45,112 nucleotides of DNA from Firmicutes bacterium CAG:341 (GCA_000434995.1 FR895327.1:5532-50643), one strand, 5' to 3'; positions 25,567 to 33,886 are shown, numbered from the stretch's first letter. Notes: generated by a model not told the origin, from the sequence alone. Numbers and translations: made by a program.

Positions 25567-26389
25567 AACTAATTAACTCCTTTAACGTTTTTTCAAATGA
25601 TATACCGTCGTTACCGTCGGTAACATTGGTAACTTTAATTGTATTTGATATAAAATCGCCCGCTTTTTTGCAAGAATCCACAAGCGAATTTCCGTTTAAT
25701 AATGAACCAGTTAAAACAGAAGCAAAAACATCACCTGTTCCGCTGAAATAGCCGCCGACTTTTTGGCTTGATACTTTGGAAATAATACCGTTATCAAATA
25801 CTATATTGGAAATCAAATCATCTTCCTTGAAACCGGTAACAACTATCCTTTTAATCCCCTGCTTATAAAGTGTATTAAGGCTTATTTCAATATTTTGATA
25901 GTCATTAACCCAAGCTTCATTAAATACATTTTCACACTTCTTATCGGCTAATATGGCAAGTTCGGTAGTATTAGGTGTAATAACATCTGCCCTAAAGCAA
26001 AAATCCCTTATTACATCACACATTTGAATATCGTATCCGTCATAAAGTGCACCGTTATCAGCCATAACAGGGTCAACGACTACAAGTGCATCATTTGTTT
26101 TAAAATCATCAATAAATTCAGATATAATATTAAGCTGCTCCTTGTCCGTTACGAAGCCGGTTAATATACCGTCAAATTTTGCACCAAGCTTTTTCCATTC
26201 ATCAATAAAAGGGCGCATTGTGTGTGTTAAAGATACGGATTTAAAACTGTCATAAGCAGTTTGATTAGATAATACAGCAGTTAAAAGCGGATGTACTTCA
26301 ACTCCCATAGCTGACATTATAGGAATTGATGCGGTTAATGAACATTTGCCAAAACCCGATAAATCATTTATAATAGCACATTTTTTCAA
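25556..26389 (-). CDS. Pyridoxamine/pyridoxal kinase (PfkB fold)
   Basis: The 277-residue product phosphorylates vitamin B6 forms with ATP. It opens with INDLSGFGKCSLTASIPIMS (substrate loop) and has VVVDPVMADNG. It carries the catalytic GTGD motif in GGYFSGTGDVFAS near residue 225. This is the pyridoxamine kinase subgroup of Firmicutes and not ThiD, which would have the GSDSxGGAG opening. The start is TTG at 26389, 4 bases after AGGTGG; the nearby ATG is out of frame. It is the first gene of the operon. Confidence 0.9.
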   Translation of the reverse strand: MKKCAIINDLSGFGKCSLTASIPIMSAMGVEVHPLLTAVLSNQTAYDSFKSVSLTHTMRPFIDEWKKLGAKFDGILTGFVTDKEQLNIISEFIDDFKTNDALVVVDPVMADNGALYDGYDIQMCDVIRDFCFRADVITPNTTELAILADKKCENVFNEAWVNDYQNIEISLNTLYKQGIKRIVVTGFKEDDLISNIVFDNGIISKVSSQKVGGYFSGTGDVFASVLTGSLLNGNSLVDSCKKAGDFISNTIKVTNVTDGNDGISFEKTLKELISYEK

Positions 26390-26405
26390 AAAACCACCTA
26401 ATTTC

Positions 26406-26434
26406 TTGCAATATTCTTATATTTATTATACAAT
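26406..26434 (+). promoter_or_regulatory. Promoter of the MocR-like regulator gene
   Basis: TTGCAA (26406-26411) and TACAAT (26429-26434) are spaced by 17 bases. The -10 box overlaps the -10 box of the divergent pdxK promoter, so the two promoters probably compete or share control. Confidence 0.6.
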
Positions 26435-26486
26435 ACAACTGTAATTAAATAAATACACACTTTTGCCACGATTATAAGGTACAGTT
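26425..26486 (-). promoter_or_regulatory. pdxK promoter region with candidate MocR operator
   Basis: On the minus strand TATAAT (26425-26430) has only a weak -35 (TTATTT, 26448-26453). AACTGTA at 26437-26443 lies in its spacer. Its inverted copy TACAGTT at 26480-26486 lies just before the regulator start codon. A weak -35 with a repeat in the promoter is what an activator-controlled MocR target would show, but two 7-base half-sites are thin evidence. Confidence 0.4.
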
Positions 26487-26488
26487 AA

Positions 26489-27745
26489 ATGAAGAAATAC
26501 AGCAGATTATATAACGATTTAAAAGAACAAATCATAACAGGCCAGCTTGCGCACGGTGATAAAATACCGTCAGTAAGAAAAGCAGCTTTAATTTACTCGG
26601 TATCAACCACAACGGTGCAAAATGCATATTTTGAGCTTTGTGCAGACGGATACATTGTATCTAAAGAAAAAAGCGGTTATTTTGTGTCATATATTAAAAG
26701 CCAAAACAAAATCAAAAATGAAACAGAAAATGAAACAAATATTGAATATAATTTTGACGGTGAATGCGCTGACCCGGAATGCTTTGATGTATCGCTTTGG
26801 CAGAAATATATAAAAAATGCACTCAGACAAAAGGAGCGACTGCTCACTTACAGCCAAACACAAGGTGAATATGATTTAAGATGTGCAATATCAAAATACA
26901 TCAGGGAAAAAAGAAATGTAATTGCATCACCGGACAGAATTGTTATTGGTGCAGGCGTCGGTGTTTTACTCAATATTCTTGCATTCTTGTTTGATAATGA
27001 TAAAACAGTATCTTTTCCTGATAAAAGCTTTATTCAGGGAATAGGAATTTTTGAAAGCAGTGGTTTTAATGTGCATACAAGGGATAAGAATGCCGATATA
27101 ATTTATGTATCCCCATCACATATGACTCGCTGGGGCGATGTAATGAAAACGAAAAGGCGCTTGGAGCTTGTAGAATACTCATTTGAGCATAAATCAGTAG
27201 TAATTGAGGATGATTATGAAAATGACTTTATGTACAATGTAAAGCCTACCCCCGCCCTTTTTACACTAGGCCACGGAAATGTAGTTTACATAGGTTCGTT
27301 TTCAGCTTTGCTTTTACCGGGAATACGAATCAGTTTTATGATATTGAATGACGAACTTACGGAAATTTATAATCAAAACAAATTCAAATTCGCTCAGACT
27401 GCAAGTAAAACAGAACAAATAGCCCTTTGCCAATACATTCGTGACGGCCACATAAATTCGCAAACAAGAAAAATAAGGCGCTTATATTCAAGCAAAACAA
27501 AAGATTTTTATTCAATTTTAAAAAACAAATTTCCCAAAGCTGATATAAAAATCAGTGAAAACACTTTACAAATTATAATGACGGTAAAATTTAATAACGA
27601 CATAGAAATTTTTGAGAAAAACAATATTTCACTTTTTATCGAAAAATACGAAAACGGGTATATTACAATAGTTTTATCACCATCGGGTATACCTACAAGC
27701 AAGCTTGAAAACGCCGGTGAAATATTAAAAAACGCTATCGAATAA
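26489..27745 (+). CDS. MocR/PdxR-type GntR regulator with a degenerate aminotransferase domain
   Basis: The 418-residue product has a GntR winged helix (about 1-70, with GDKIPSVRKAALIYSVSTTTVQNAY) and a class I aminotransferase-like domain. VVIEDDYENDF is well kept. In the PLP-lysine motif, usually GTFSK followed by LxPGxRxG, this protein has GSFSALLLPGIRIS, so the lysine is Ala273 (codon GCT, 27305-27307). The residue normally forming the Schiff base with PLP is therefore absent. The usual GSQQALDL stretch is also altered, to GAGVGVLLN. Divergence from a pyridoxamine kinase and ECF gene points to vitamin B6 control. It may sense PLP without covalent binding, or another ligand. Confidence 0.85.
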   Translation: MKKYSRLYNDLKEQIITGQLAHGDKIPSVRKAALIYSVSTTTVQNAYFELCADGYIVSKEKSGYFVSYIKSQNKIKNETENETNIEYNFDGECADPECFDVSLWQKYIKNALRQKERLLTYSQTQGEYDLRCAISKYIREKRNVIASPDRIVIGAGVGVLLNILAFLFDNDKTVSFPDKSFIQGIGIFESSGFNVHTRDKNADIIYVSPSHMTRWGDVMKTKRRLELVEYSFEHKSVVIEDDYENDFMYNVKPTPALFTLGHGNVVYIGSFSALLLPGIRISFMILNDELTEIYNQNKFKFAQTASKTEQIALCQYIRDGHINSQTRKIRRLYSSKTKDFYSILKNKFPKADIKISENTLQIIMTVKFNNDIEIFEKNNISLFIEKYENGYITIVLSPSGIPTSKLENAGEILKNAIE

Positions 27746-27811
27746 CAGTCAATATTTTTTAGAACGCTTGTTTTAATAGTCCTATATTAAGTACTATAAC
27801 TTCCTTGATTA

Positions 27812-27839
27812 TTGAATAATAAATCTTTCATGGTAAAAT
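27812..27839 (+). promoter_or_regulatory. Promoter of the small membrane protein gene (extended -10)
   Basis: TTGAAT (27812-27817) is spaced by 16 bases from TAAAAT (27834-27839), which has a TGG extension. A GGAGG ribosome site follows before the ATG at 27873. Confidence 0.65.
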
Positions 27840-27872
27840 GAAGATGTAATCAAAACAAGGAGGTTTTTCACA

Positions 27873-28199
27873 ATGAAAAAAACATTAAAAAAATTATTTA
27901 AAAGTATCTTAATTACAACTGTAACACTCTTATCGGGATTTGGAATTACATCAATTTCATTTAATCTTTTCGGTACGCTCACAACAAATGAAATGAAATT
28001 GTTTCTTGCGATTGATGTAATTATTTTAGTATTTGTAGGCGGTGTATTTTATTACATTGATGAAAAGCAATCGAAAAGAAAAAAGAAAGAAATGGAATTT
28101 CAAAAAAGGCACTTACAAAGAGTAGAAGAATCATTTAGAGAATATGAGGGATTAGATATGGCAAAAATCTATTCAAATACCGCCGAATATGTTGCATAA
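27873..28199 (+). CDS. Small membrane protein of unknown function
   Basis: I do not recognise this 108-residue protein. It has a basic start, two hydrophobic segments (about residues 11-35 and 46-64) and a charged helical tail. The tail is rich in Lys, Glu and Arg (EKQSKRKKKEMEFQKRHLQR), which is likely cytoplasmic and may form a coiled coil. It has its own promoter, a strong AAGGAGG ribosome site and a terminator, so it is a real single-gene unit. Confidence 0.75.
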   Translation: MKKTLKKLFKSILITTVTLLSGFGITSISFNLFGTLTTNEMKLFLAIDVIILVFVGGVFYYIDEKQSKRKKKEMEFQKRHLQRVEESFREYEGLDMAKIYSNTAEYVA

Positions 28200-28202
28200 T
28201 CC

Positions 28203-28232
28203 TTGAAAAACATAATATATTTATGATAAAAT
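28203..28232 (+). promoter_or_regulatory. Promoter of the GH127 gene, overlapping a terminator
   Basis: TTGAAA (28203-28208) is spaced by 18 bases from TAAAAT (28227-28232), which carries a TGA extension. The -10 box runs into the left arm of the terminator hairpin at 28230. Confidence 0.55.
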
Positions 28233-28266
28233 GCACTTAAGTGTTATGCTTAAGTGCATTTTTTTT
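28230..28266 (+). terminator. Intrinsic terminator after the small membrane protein gene
   Basis: A perfect 12-bp stem (28230-28241 with 28249-28260, 7-base loop) is followed by a T run to 28266. The GGAG ribosome site of the GH127 gene follows at once. Confidence 0.82.
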
Positions 28267-28276
28267 GGAGTAAATT

Positions 28277-30202
28277 ATGGATAAAAATAAATTTAATAAA
28301 TTTATAAAAAATAATATTGATGATGATTTTTGGAATAATTATATTGAACTTGTAAGGCAAGAAATGATTCCTTATCAGTTAAAAGCGTTGAACGATGAAA
28401 TAGAAAACGCACCAAAAAGCCATTGCATTGAAAATTTTAAAAAAGCAGGCAAAGTTATACAGAAAATCACCAAAGGTGAAAATGTTAAAGTATACCCTGT
28501 TGATAAATGGGAATATAAAGAAAGTGAGTGCAACAATAATTCATTTTTAGGTTGGTGCTTTCAAGATTCCGATGTATATAAGTGGATAGAAGCAGTTGCC
28601 CATTCCCTATCAAATACTAAAGACAGCAAGCTTGAAAATGAATGTGATGAAATAATTGATTTAATAAGCTTGGCACAGATGGAAAACGGTTATCTTGACA
28701 CACTGTATATTATAAATGACAGAAGCAAGGTATTTACTAATTTGAAAGACAGGCACGAACTGTACTGCTTTGGTCATTTATGTGAAGCAGGTGTAGCATA
28801 TTACAATTCCACAGGCAAAAACAAGCTTTTAAACTGTGCCATAAAATTCGCTGATTTGATATGCGAAACATTTAATGAAAGCGGTCTTAAAGGTTACCCC
28901 GGCCACGAAATTGCAGAGCTTGCACTGATTAAACTTTACAAACTTACACATAATAAAAAGTATTTAGATACAGCCGAATTTTTTATATTACAACGAGGCA
29001 CAAAACCTTATTACTTTGATAAAGAACGCGGATATAGGCGTGAAAATGACAGTATTGATTACACTTATAACCAAGCGCATATACCGCCTATTGAGCAAAG
29101 CGAAGCAGTCGGCCACGCTGTAAGGGGTGTATATTTATATTCAGGTATGGCTGATGTGGCAAAAGAAACAGAAAATGATAAGCTTTTATCAGCCTGCGAA
29201 AGAATTTGGAAAGACATTGAAGAAAGAAAAATGTATATTACCGGCGGTATCGGTTCAACAGTTGACGGAGAAGCGTTCAGCTTTGAATATGACTTACCTA
29301 ATGATTTAGCATATAACGAAACTTGTGCGTCAATCGGCTTAATATTTTTTGCAAAGAGAATGCTTGAAATCAAACCAAATTCAAAATATGCAAATGTTAT
29401 TGAGCGTGCACTTTATAACACTGTTTTACATTCAATGAGCGAAGACGGAAAATCATTTTTTTATGTTAACGCACTTGAAGTATTGCCGAAAGCATCACAC
29501 CAAGACAGCAGAAAATATCATATAAAGCCAACAAGGCAAAAATGGTTCGGCTGTGCTTGCTGCCCACCAAATTTGGCAAGATTGCTTTCATCATTAGGCG
29601 ATTATTGCTTCAGCGAAAATGATGAAAACATATATGTGCATCAGTATATAGGCGGAGAAATGAAAAGTGACAAGGCCGAAATAAAAATAAACTCAAATTA
29701 TATTAAAAACGGTAAAATTGATTTCAATATTAAAGCTTGCAAACCGTTTAAACTTGCACTTCGTATTCCCGATTGGTGCGATAATTTTGAACTGAACAGG
29801 GATTATAATATTATTGACGGTTATGCCTACATTGATGTTAATGAAAGCACAAGCGTATCAATAAGATTTAATATTGAGCCAAAAATAATAAAATGTTCAA
29901 ATTCAGTCAGGGAAAACATTGGAAAAGCGGCTGTGACACGCGGAGCGATAGTTTACTGCACAGAAGAAGCAGACAACGGAAAAGACCTGCAATTACTTTC
30001 AATTTCCAAAAACAGTGAAATGAAAGTAAACAGTGATTTAACAATCACGGCAAGCGGATACAGAGAAAAAGAAGACGAAAAATTATATTTTAATTACAAA
30101 GAATGCACTTATGAAAAAGAAAACATCACCTTTATCCCCTATTATAAATCCTGCAACAGAGGTGAAAATGAAATGAGTGTATATATAAGAATAAAAGAGT
30201 GA
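28277..30202 (+). CDS. GH127 beta-L-arabinofuranosidase
   Basis: The 641-residue product matches the GH127 (former DUF1680) family, which releases L-arabinofuranose from plant or glycoprotein glycans. The residues of the zinc/thiolate active site are present: E332 in GEAF, E348 and C350 in YNETCAS, and C428-C429 in CACCPPNLAR; one of the last two is the nucleophile in the studied enzyme HypBA1. There is no signal peptide, so it works inside the cell on imported oligosaccharides. It is followed 4 bases later by a MATE gene, and a GPH symporter lies further down. Confidence 0.92.
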   Translation: MDKNKFNKFIKNNIDDDFWNNYIELVRQEMIPYQLKALNDEIENAPKSHCIENFKKAGKVIQKITKGENVKVYPVDKWEYKESECNNNSFLGWCFQDSDVYKWIEAVAHSLSNTKDSKLENECDEIIDLISLAQMENGYLDTLYIINDRSKVFTNLKDRHELYCFGHLCEAGVAYYNSTGKNKLLNCAIKFADLICETFNESGLKGYPGHEIAELALIKLYKLTHNKKYLDTAEFFILQRGTKPYYFDKERGYRRENDSIDYTYNQAHIPPIEQSEAVGHAVRGVYLYSGMADVAKETENDKLLSACERIWKDIEERKMYITGGIGSTVDGEAFSFEYDLPNDLAYNETCASIGLIFFAKRMLEIKPNSKYANVIERALYNTVLHSMSEDGKSFFYVNALEVLPKASHQDSRKYHIKPTRQKWFGCACCPPNLARLLSSLGDYCFSENDENIYVHQYIGGEMKSDKAEIKINSNYIKNGKIDFNIKACKPFKLALRIPDWCDNFELNRDYNIIDGYAYIDVNESTSVSIRFNIEPKIIKCSNSVRENIGKAAVTRGAIVYCTEEADNGKDLQLLSISKNSEMKVNSDLTITASGYREKEDEKLYFNYKECTYEKENITFIPYYKSCNRGENEMSVYIRIKE

Positions 30203-30206
30203 AAAA

Positions 30207-31568
30207 ATGGCTAAAAAGAAATACAAAGATAAATATGACAAGCTTGCTAATGCACCGATTAAGCAGTTAATATCTTCACTTGCTATACCTACTATTCTGT
30301 CAATGCTTGTATCAGCACTTTACAATATGGCTGACAGCTTTTTTGTAGGCAAAATCAATACGCAAAGTGTCGCTTCAATAGGTATTGTATTTTCGATTAT
30401 GACTTTGCTTCAGGCAATAGGCTTTTTTCTCGGAAACGGAAGCGGGATAATGATAAGCACACTTCTTGGTGAAAAGAAAAAAGAAGAAGCGCAAATTTAT
30501 GCAAATGTAGCTTTATTTACAGCAATAGCAGTAGGTATACTGCTTGCAATTATCGGTTTATTCTTTTCAACTCCGATTGCGTTAATGCTCGGTGCAACAA
30601 AAAGTACAAAAGCTTATGCGTCAACATATTTAAGATATATTTTAATCGGCTCGCCGTTTATTCTCGGCTCATTTGTACTGAATAACCATTTAAGGTATCA
30701 AGGCAGTGCGTTATATTCAATGATAGGCATAATTACCGGCAGTATTATAAATATAGCACTTGACCCGCTGTTTATATTTACATTCAAATTAGAGGTTGCA
30801 GGTGCGGCACTTGCCACAATAATAAGCCAAACTATCAGCTTTTTCATTTTATATTTCGGAACTTTCAAAAATGATAATATAAGAATATCAATAAAAAGAT
30901 TTAAACCTAAAAAAGATATATATTTTACAATATTTAAAAACGGTATGCCTTCCCTGTCAAGACAAGGAATCAGTACAATTGCAAATATCGCTATGAACTT
31001 TGCGTGTGCGCCTTTTGGTGACGCTGTAATAGCAGGAATGAGTGTTTATAACAGAGTTATGTTTATAGGCATGGCAGTTGTAATCGGTTACGGGCAAGGC
31101 TATCAACCTGTTTGCAGTTTTAACTTCGGCGCTAAAAAATATGACAGAGTTTATAACGGATATAAATTCCTTGCAAAAATTACAACTGTAATTATCATTG
31201 TTTTATCAATTATAGGTTATATTTTTGCCCCGCAGCTTATTGCAATATTCAGAAAAGATGTTGATGTTATAAAGGTCGGCACACAAGCACTCAGGTATCA
31301 AAGTTTTGCAATGGCGGTTACCGGCTTTTGCACCGCATCAAATATGCTTATGCAATCCCTGCGAATATCAGGCAAAGCAACTGTATTAGCTCTTGCAAGG
31401 CAAGGTATATTTTATATACCGGCGATTATAATACTTCCTCGCTTATTTGCACAAACAGGTATAGCAGTTGCACAACCTGTTGCCGATATATTATCATTTA
31501 TCCTCACAATATTCTTGGTAATGCCTACACTTAAAAAGCTAAAAGCTAAAACTAAAAGTAATATTTGA
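30207..31568 (+). CDS. MATE family efflux transporter
   Basis: The 453-residue protein has 12 membrane spans in two related halves, with IPTILSMLVSALYNMADSFF near the N terminus and the matching second-half stretch NGMPSLSRQGISTIAN. GNGSGIMISTLLG and QGYQPVCSFNFGAKKY are family-typical. It exports drugs or metabolites by cation exchange; the substrate is not known. Co-transcription with GH127 is suggested by the 4-base gap, but a shared role is not obvious. A strong promoter for the next unit overlaps its stop codon. Confidence 0.9.
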   Translation: MAKKKYKDKYDKLANAPIKQLISSLAIPTILSMLVSALYNMADSFFVGKINTQSVASIGIVFSIMTLLQAIGFFLGNGSGIMISTLLGEKKKEEAQIYANVALFTAIAVGILLAIIGLFFSTPIALMLGATKSTKAYASTYLRYILIGSPFILGSFVLNNHLRYQGSALYSMIGIITGSIINIALDPLFIFTFKLEVAGAALATIISQTISFFILYFGTFKNDNIRISIKRFKPKKDIYFTIFKNGMPSLSRQGISTIANIAMNFACAPFGDAVIAGMSVYNRVMFIGMAVVIGYGQGYQPVCSFNFGAKKYDRVYNGYKFLAKITTVIIIVLSIIGYIFAPQLIAIFRKDVDVIKVGTQALRYQSFAMAVTGFCTASNMLMQSLRISGKATVLALARQGIFYIPAIIILPRLFAQTGIAVAQPVADILSFILTIFLVMPTLKKLKAKTKSNI

Positions 31569-31593
31569 CACAAAAAAATTATTATGTTATGAT
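31565..31593 (+). promoter_or_regulatory. Consensus promoter of the leader ORF / kinase unit
   Basis: TTGACA (31565-31570) and TATGAT (31588-31593) are spaced by exactly 17 bases. The -35 box overlaps the MATE stop codon. Confidence 0.8.
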
Positions 31594-31623
31594 AAATTCA
31601 TAATTACTGAAAGGATTACAGCT

Positions 31624-31713
31624 ATGTTTACAAAGAATTTAGAACTCAACAGAATGTATACATCTATGCGCAACGCGTATGGATTTAATTTGTTTTGTTC
31701 ATTTTCGGTGTAA
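31624..31713 (+). CDS. Small 29-codon ORF, probable leader peptide
   Basis: It starts with ATG after a good AAAGGA site and encodes 29 residues (starts MFTKNLELNRMYTSMRN, ends FNLFCSFSV). It lies directly after a consensus promoter and is followed within 25 bases by an intrinsic terminator and then the kinase gene. No other promoter is seen for the kinase. The arrangement fits a leader peptide for transcription attenuation; a small independent peptide is the alternative. It matches no family I know. Confidence 0.5.
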   Translation: MFTKNLELNRMYTSMRNAYGFNLFCSFSV

Positions 31714-31736
31714 ATTAGTATATAAGAAAACTAATA

Positions 31737-31774
31737 AACCCGTTGGTGAGCATATCATCGACGGGTTATTTTTT
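31737..31774 (+). terminator. Terminator or attenuator between the leader ORF and the kinase gene
   Basis: A 13-bp stem with two G-U pairs (31737-31749 with 31755-31767, 5-base loop) is followed by A and six T. A smaller hairpin ATTAGT/ACTAAT lies just before it. The kinase ribosome site AAGGAGG follows at once. Confidence 0.8.
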
Positions 31775-31792
31775 ATTTAAGGAGGGGAAAAT

Positions 31793-32344
31793 ATGAAATT
31801 GGTATTTTTATTTGGGGATGCGGCAGTAGGAAAAATGACAGTTGGTCAAGAACTCACAAAAATTACCGATTTAAAATTATTTCATAATCACATGAGTATT
31901 GAACCGGTACTTGAAATTTTTGGGGAATTTAACAAAACAGTTATAAGAGAATTTCGTGAGTCTGTGTTTAAAGAATTTGCAAAATCGAACAAATACGGCT
32001 TAATTTTTACTTTTATGTGGGCATTCGATTGCAAAGAAGATTGGGAAAATACAGAACAAATAAAAAATATATTTAAACCGTATGACACGGATTTTTACTA
32101 TGTAGAACTTGTTGCACCTCAAAATATTAGACTTAAAAGAAACAAGACAGAAAACAGGTTGAATAATAAACCATCAAAAAGAAATATTGAATTATCTGAC
32201 AAATTGCTTATTCACGATGACAACACGCACCGTATGGTAAGCTACGAAGGTGAAATACCTTTTGATAATTATATAAAAATAGATAACACAAATCTATCAG
32301 CAAAAGAAACAGCACAAATAATAAAAAAGAAATTCAATTTATAG
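31793..32344 (+). CDS. P-loop small-molecule kinase-like protein
   Basis: The 183-residue product opens with the Walker A motif G8-DAAVGK14-MT and folds like the shikimate kinase/AAA_18 group. A DCKEDWE region and a lid-like LKRNKTENRLNNKPSKRN stretch come later. Small kinases of this kind phosphorylate metabolites, nucleosides or antibiotics; none can be named from the sequence. The AAGGAGGGG ribosome site is strong. Expression seems to depend on read-through of the terminator at 31737-31774. Confidence 0.75.
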   Translation: MKLVFLFGDAAVGKMTVGQELTKITDLKLFHNHMSIEPVLEIFGEFNKTVIREFRESVFKEFAKSNKYGLIFTFMWAFDCKEDWENTEQIKNIFKPYDTDFYYVELVAPQNIRLKRNKTENRLNNKPSKRNIELSDKLLIHDDNTHRMVSYEGEIPFDNYIKIDNTNLSAKETAQIIKKKFNL

Positions 32345-32370
32345 AAAATACAAATGCAGGAAATTGGCGA

Positions 32371-32399
32371 TTGACATACTTTTGTGTGTTTTGTATAAT
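32371..32399 (+). promoter_or_regulatory. Consensus promoter of the GPH symporter gene
   Basis: TTGACA (32371-32376) and TATAAT (32394-32399) are spaced by 17 bases, so both boxes match the sigma-A consensus fully. The AAGGGG ribosome site follows before the ATG at 32449. Confidence 0.85.
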
Positions 32400-32448
32400 A
32401 ATATTATTATAGAATAATTATATTTTGTTTATTTTTAAGGGGAAAATT

Positions 32449-33843
32449 ATGGAAACGCACGGTATAAAAGTAAAAGATAAATTAGGTTATGCTTTAGGTG
32501 ATATGGGCGGAATAATGACATTCGGCTTGGTATCATCATTTTTAAATATGTTTTATACAGATGTATTGGGCATATCCGCCGGCAAAATTGCTGTTTTAAT
32601 GTTTGTTGCAAGGATATGGGATGCAATTAACGACCCGATTTGGGGTGCATTTATTGATTCGAGAAAGCCTACAAAATACGGTAGATTCAGGCCTTACATA
32701 CTTTGGGCGTCATTTCCGTTAGCAATCGGAGCATTCTTAATGTTTTACAAAATACCGGGTCTGTCTGATAATCAGTATTTAATTTACGCTTACATTACAT
32801 ATATTTTCTACGGAATGATGTATACAGGAATTAACATTCCTTACGGTTCGCTTGCATCTGTAATTACCGATGATGAAGTTGAGCGATCTTCCCTTTCAAT
32901 GTGGCGCTCGGTAGGTGCAGGTATCGGCGGACTTCCTGCTCAAATACTTTTACCGCTTGTAGTTTACAGCACAGTAATGGGAGCTGACGGAAGCACAGCA
33001 AAAGTGTTAAACGGAACAAAACTTTCAATTGCAGTCGGCGCACTCGCCGTACTTTCGGTAATAATTATAATCACCCACTACAAATTAACTACGGAAAGAA
33101 TTCAATTACCGCCTACACAAAAAGCAAGTGATTACAGCTTATTTAAAACAATAAAAATTATGTTTAAAAACAAACCTTTTATTGTACTTTGCCTAATTTC
33201 AATGCTTCTTATAGGCTTCCAAATGTATACGCAAACAATTTATAACTATCTTTTCAAAACATACTTTGATAAGCCGGGTCTTTACAGCTTGGTAACGGTA
33301 TGCACATATCTGCCGATGGCTTTATTTTTACCGTTTATGAATAAGCTTATCAGAAAATACGGTAAAAAAGAAATTTGTGCGGCAGGTTTGCTTTTTGCGG
33401 CAATTGTTAATATTTTAATGGTGACATTAAGATTTTCAGCACTCAGCGAAAACCCGTATATTTTCTTAATTTTAATTTTCTTTTCCGGTGCCGGCCAAAC
33501 ATTCCTTGTACTTGAAGTATGGGCGCTTGTAATGGATGTAACCGATTATCAGGAACTTCTTTCAGGCAGGCGCGAAGAAGGCACAGCATACAGTGTATAC
33601 TCATTTGTGAGAAAGCTCGGCCAAACAGCAGCCGGCTCCGGTGCATCGGCTATTTTAGGTGTAATAGGATATAAAGGCACACAGGCCTTTCAGGATGAAG
33701 CTGTACTTTCAAAACTTTATGACGCGGCTACGATTATTCCGGCTGTTTTGCTTATACTAATGTTCATTTTAATGAAATTTTGCTACAAATTAACTAAAGG
33801 TGAAGTAGAAAAACTTCACGAAAAGTTATATTCAGATAAATAA
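32449..33843 (+). CDS. GPH-family (MelB-like) sugar:cation symporter
   Basis: From the ATG at 32449 the product is 464 residues with 12 membrane spans. The GPH family signs are KLGYALGDMGG at the start, the IWDAINDPIWGAFIDSRK loop after helix 2, RFRPYILWAS, and a late ELLSGRREEGTAYSVYSFVRK. Members move pentosides, hexuronides or galactosides with Na+ or H+. With a GH127 arabinofuranosidase a few genes upstream, an arabinose-containing saccharide is a fair guess, but the two are in separate transcripts. The longer start eight codons upstream lacks a ribosome site. Confidence 0.9.
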   Translation: METHGIKVKDKLGYALGDMGGIMTFGLVSSFLNMFYTDVLGISAGKIAVLMFVARIWDAINDPIWGAFIDSRKPTKYGRFRPYILWASFPLAIGAFLMFYKIPGLSDNQYLIYAYITYIFYGMMYTGINIPYGSLASVITDDEVERSSLSMWRSVGAGIGGLPAQILLPLVVYSTVMGADGSTAKVLNGTKLSIAVGALAVLSVIIIITHYKLTTERIQLPPTQKASDYSLFKTIKIMFKNKPFIVLCLISMLLIGFQMYTQTIYNYLFKTYFDKPGLYSLVTVCTYLPMALFLPFMNKLIRKYGKKEICAAGLLFAAIVNILMVTLRFSALSENPYIFLILIFFSGAGQTFLVLEVWALVMDVTDYQELLSGRREEGTAYSVYSFVRKLGQTAAGSGASAILGVIGYKGTQAFQDEAVLSKLYDAATIIPAVLLILMFILMKFCYKLTKGEVEKLHEKLYSDK

Positions 33844-33855
33844 TTTGATACTGAA

Positions 33856-33886
33856 AAACCCGCACCGAATATTCAGTGCGGGTTTA
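33856..33886 (+). terminator. Intrinsic terminator of the symporter gene
   Basis: A 10-bp stem (AAACCCGCAC with GTGCGGGTTT) starts 14 bases after the stop codon; its loop can fold further through GAATATTC. The T run is short (TTTAATATT). Confidence 0.72.
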
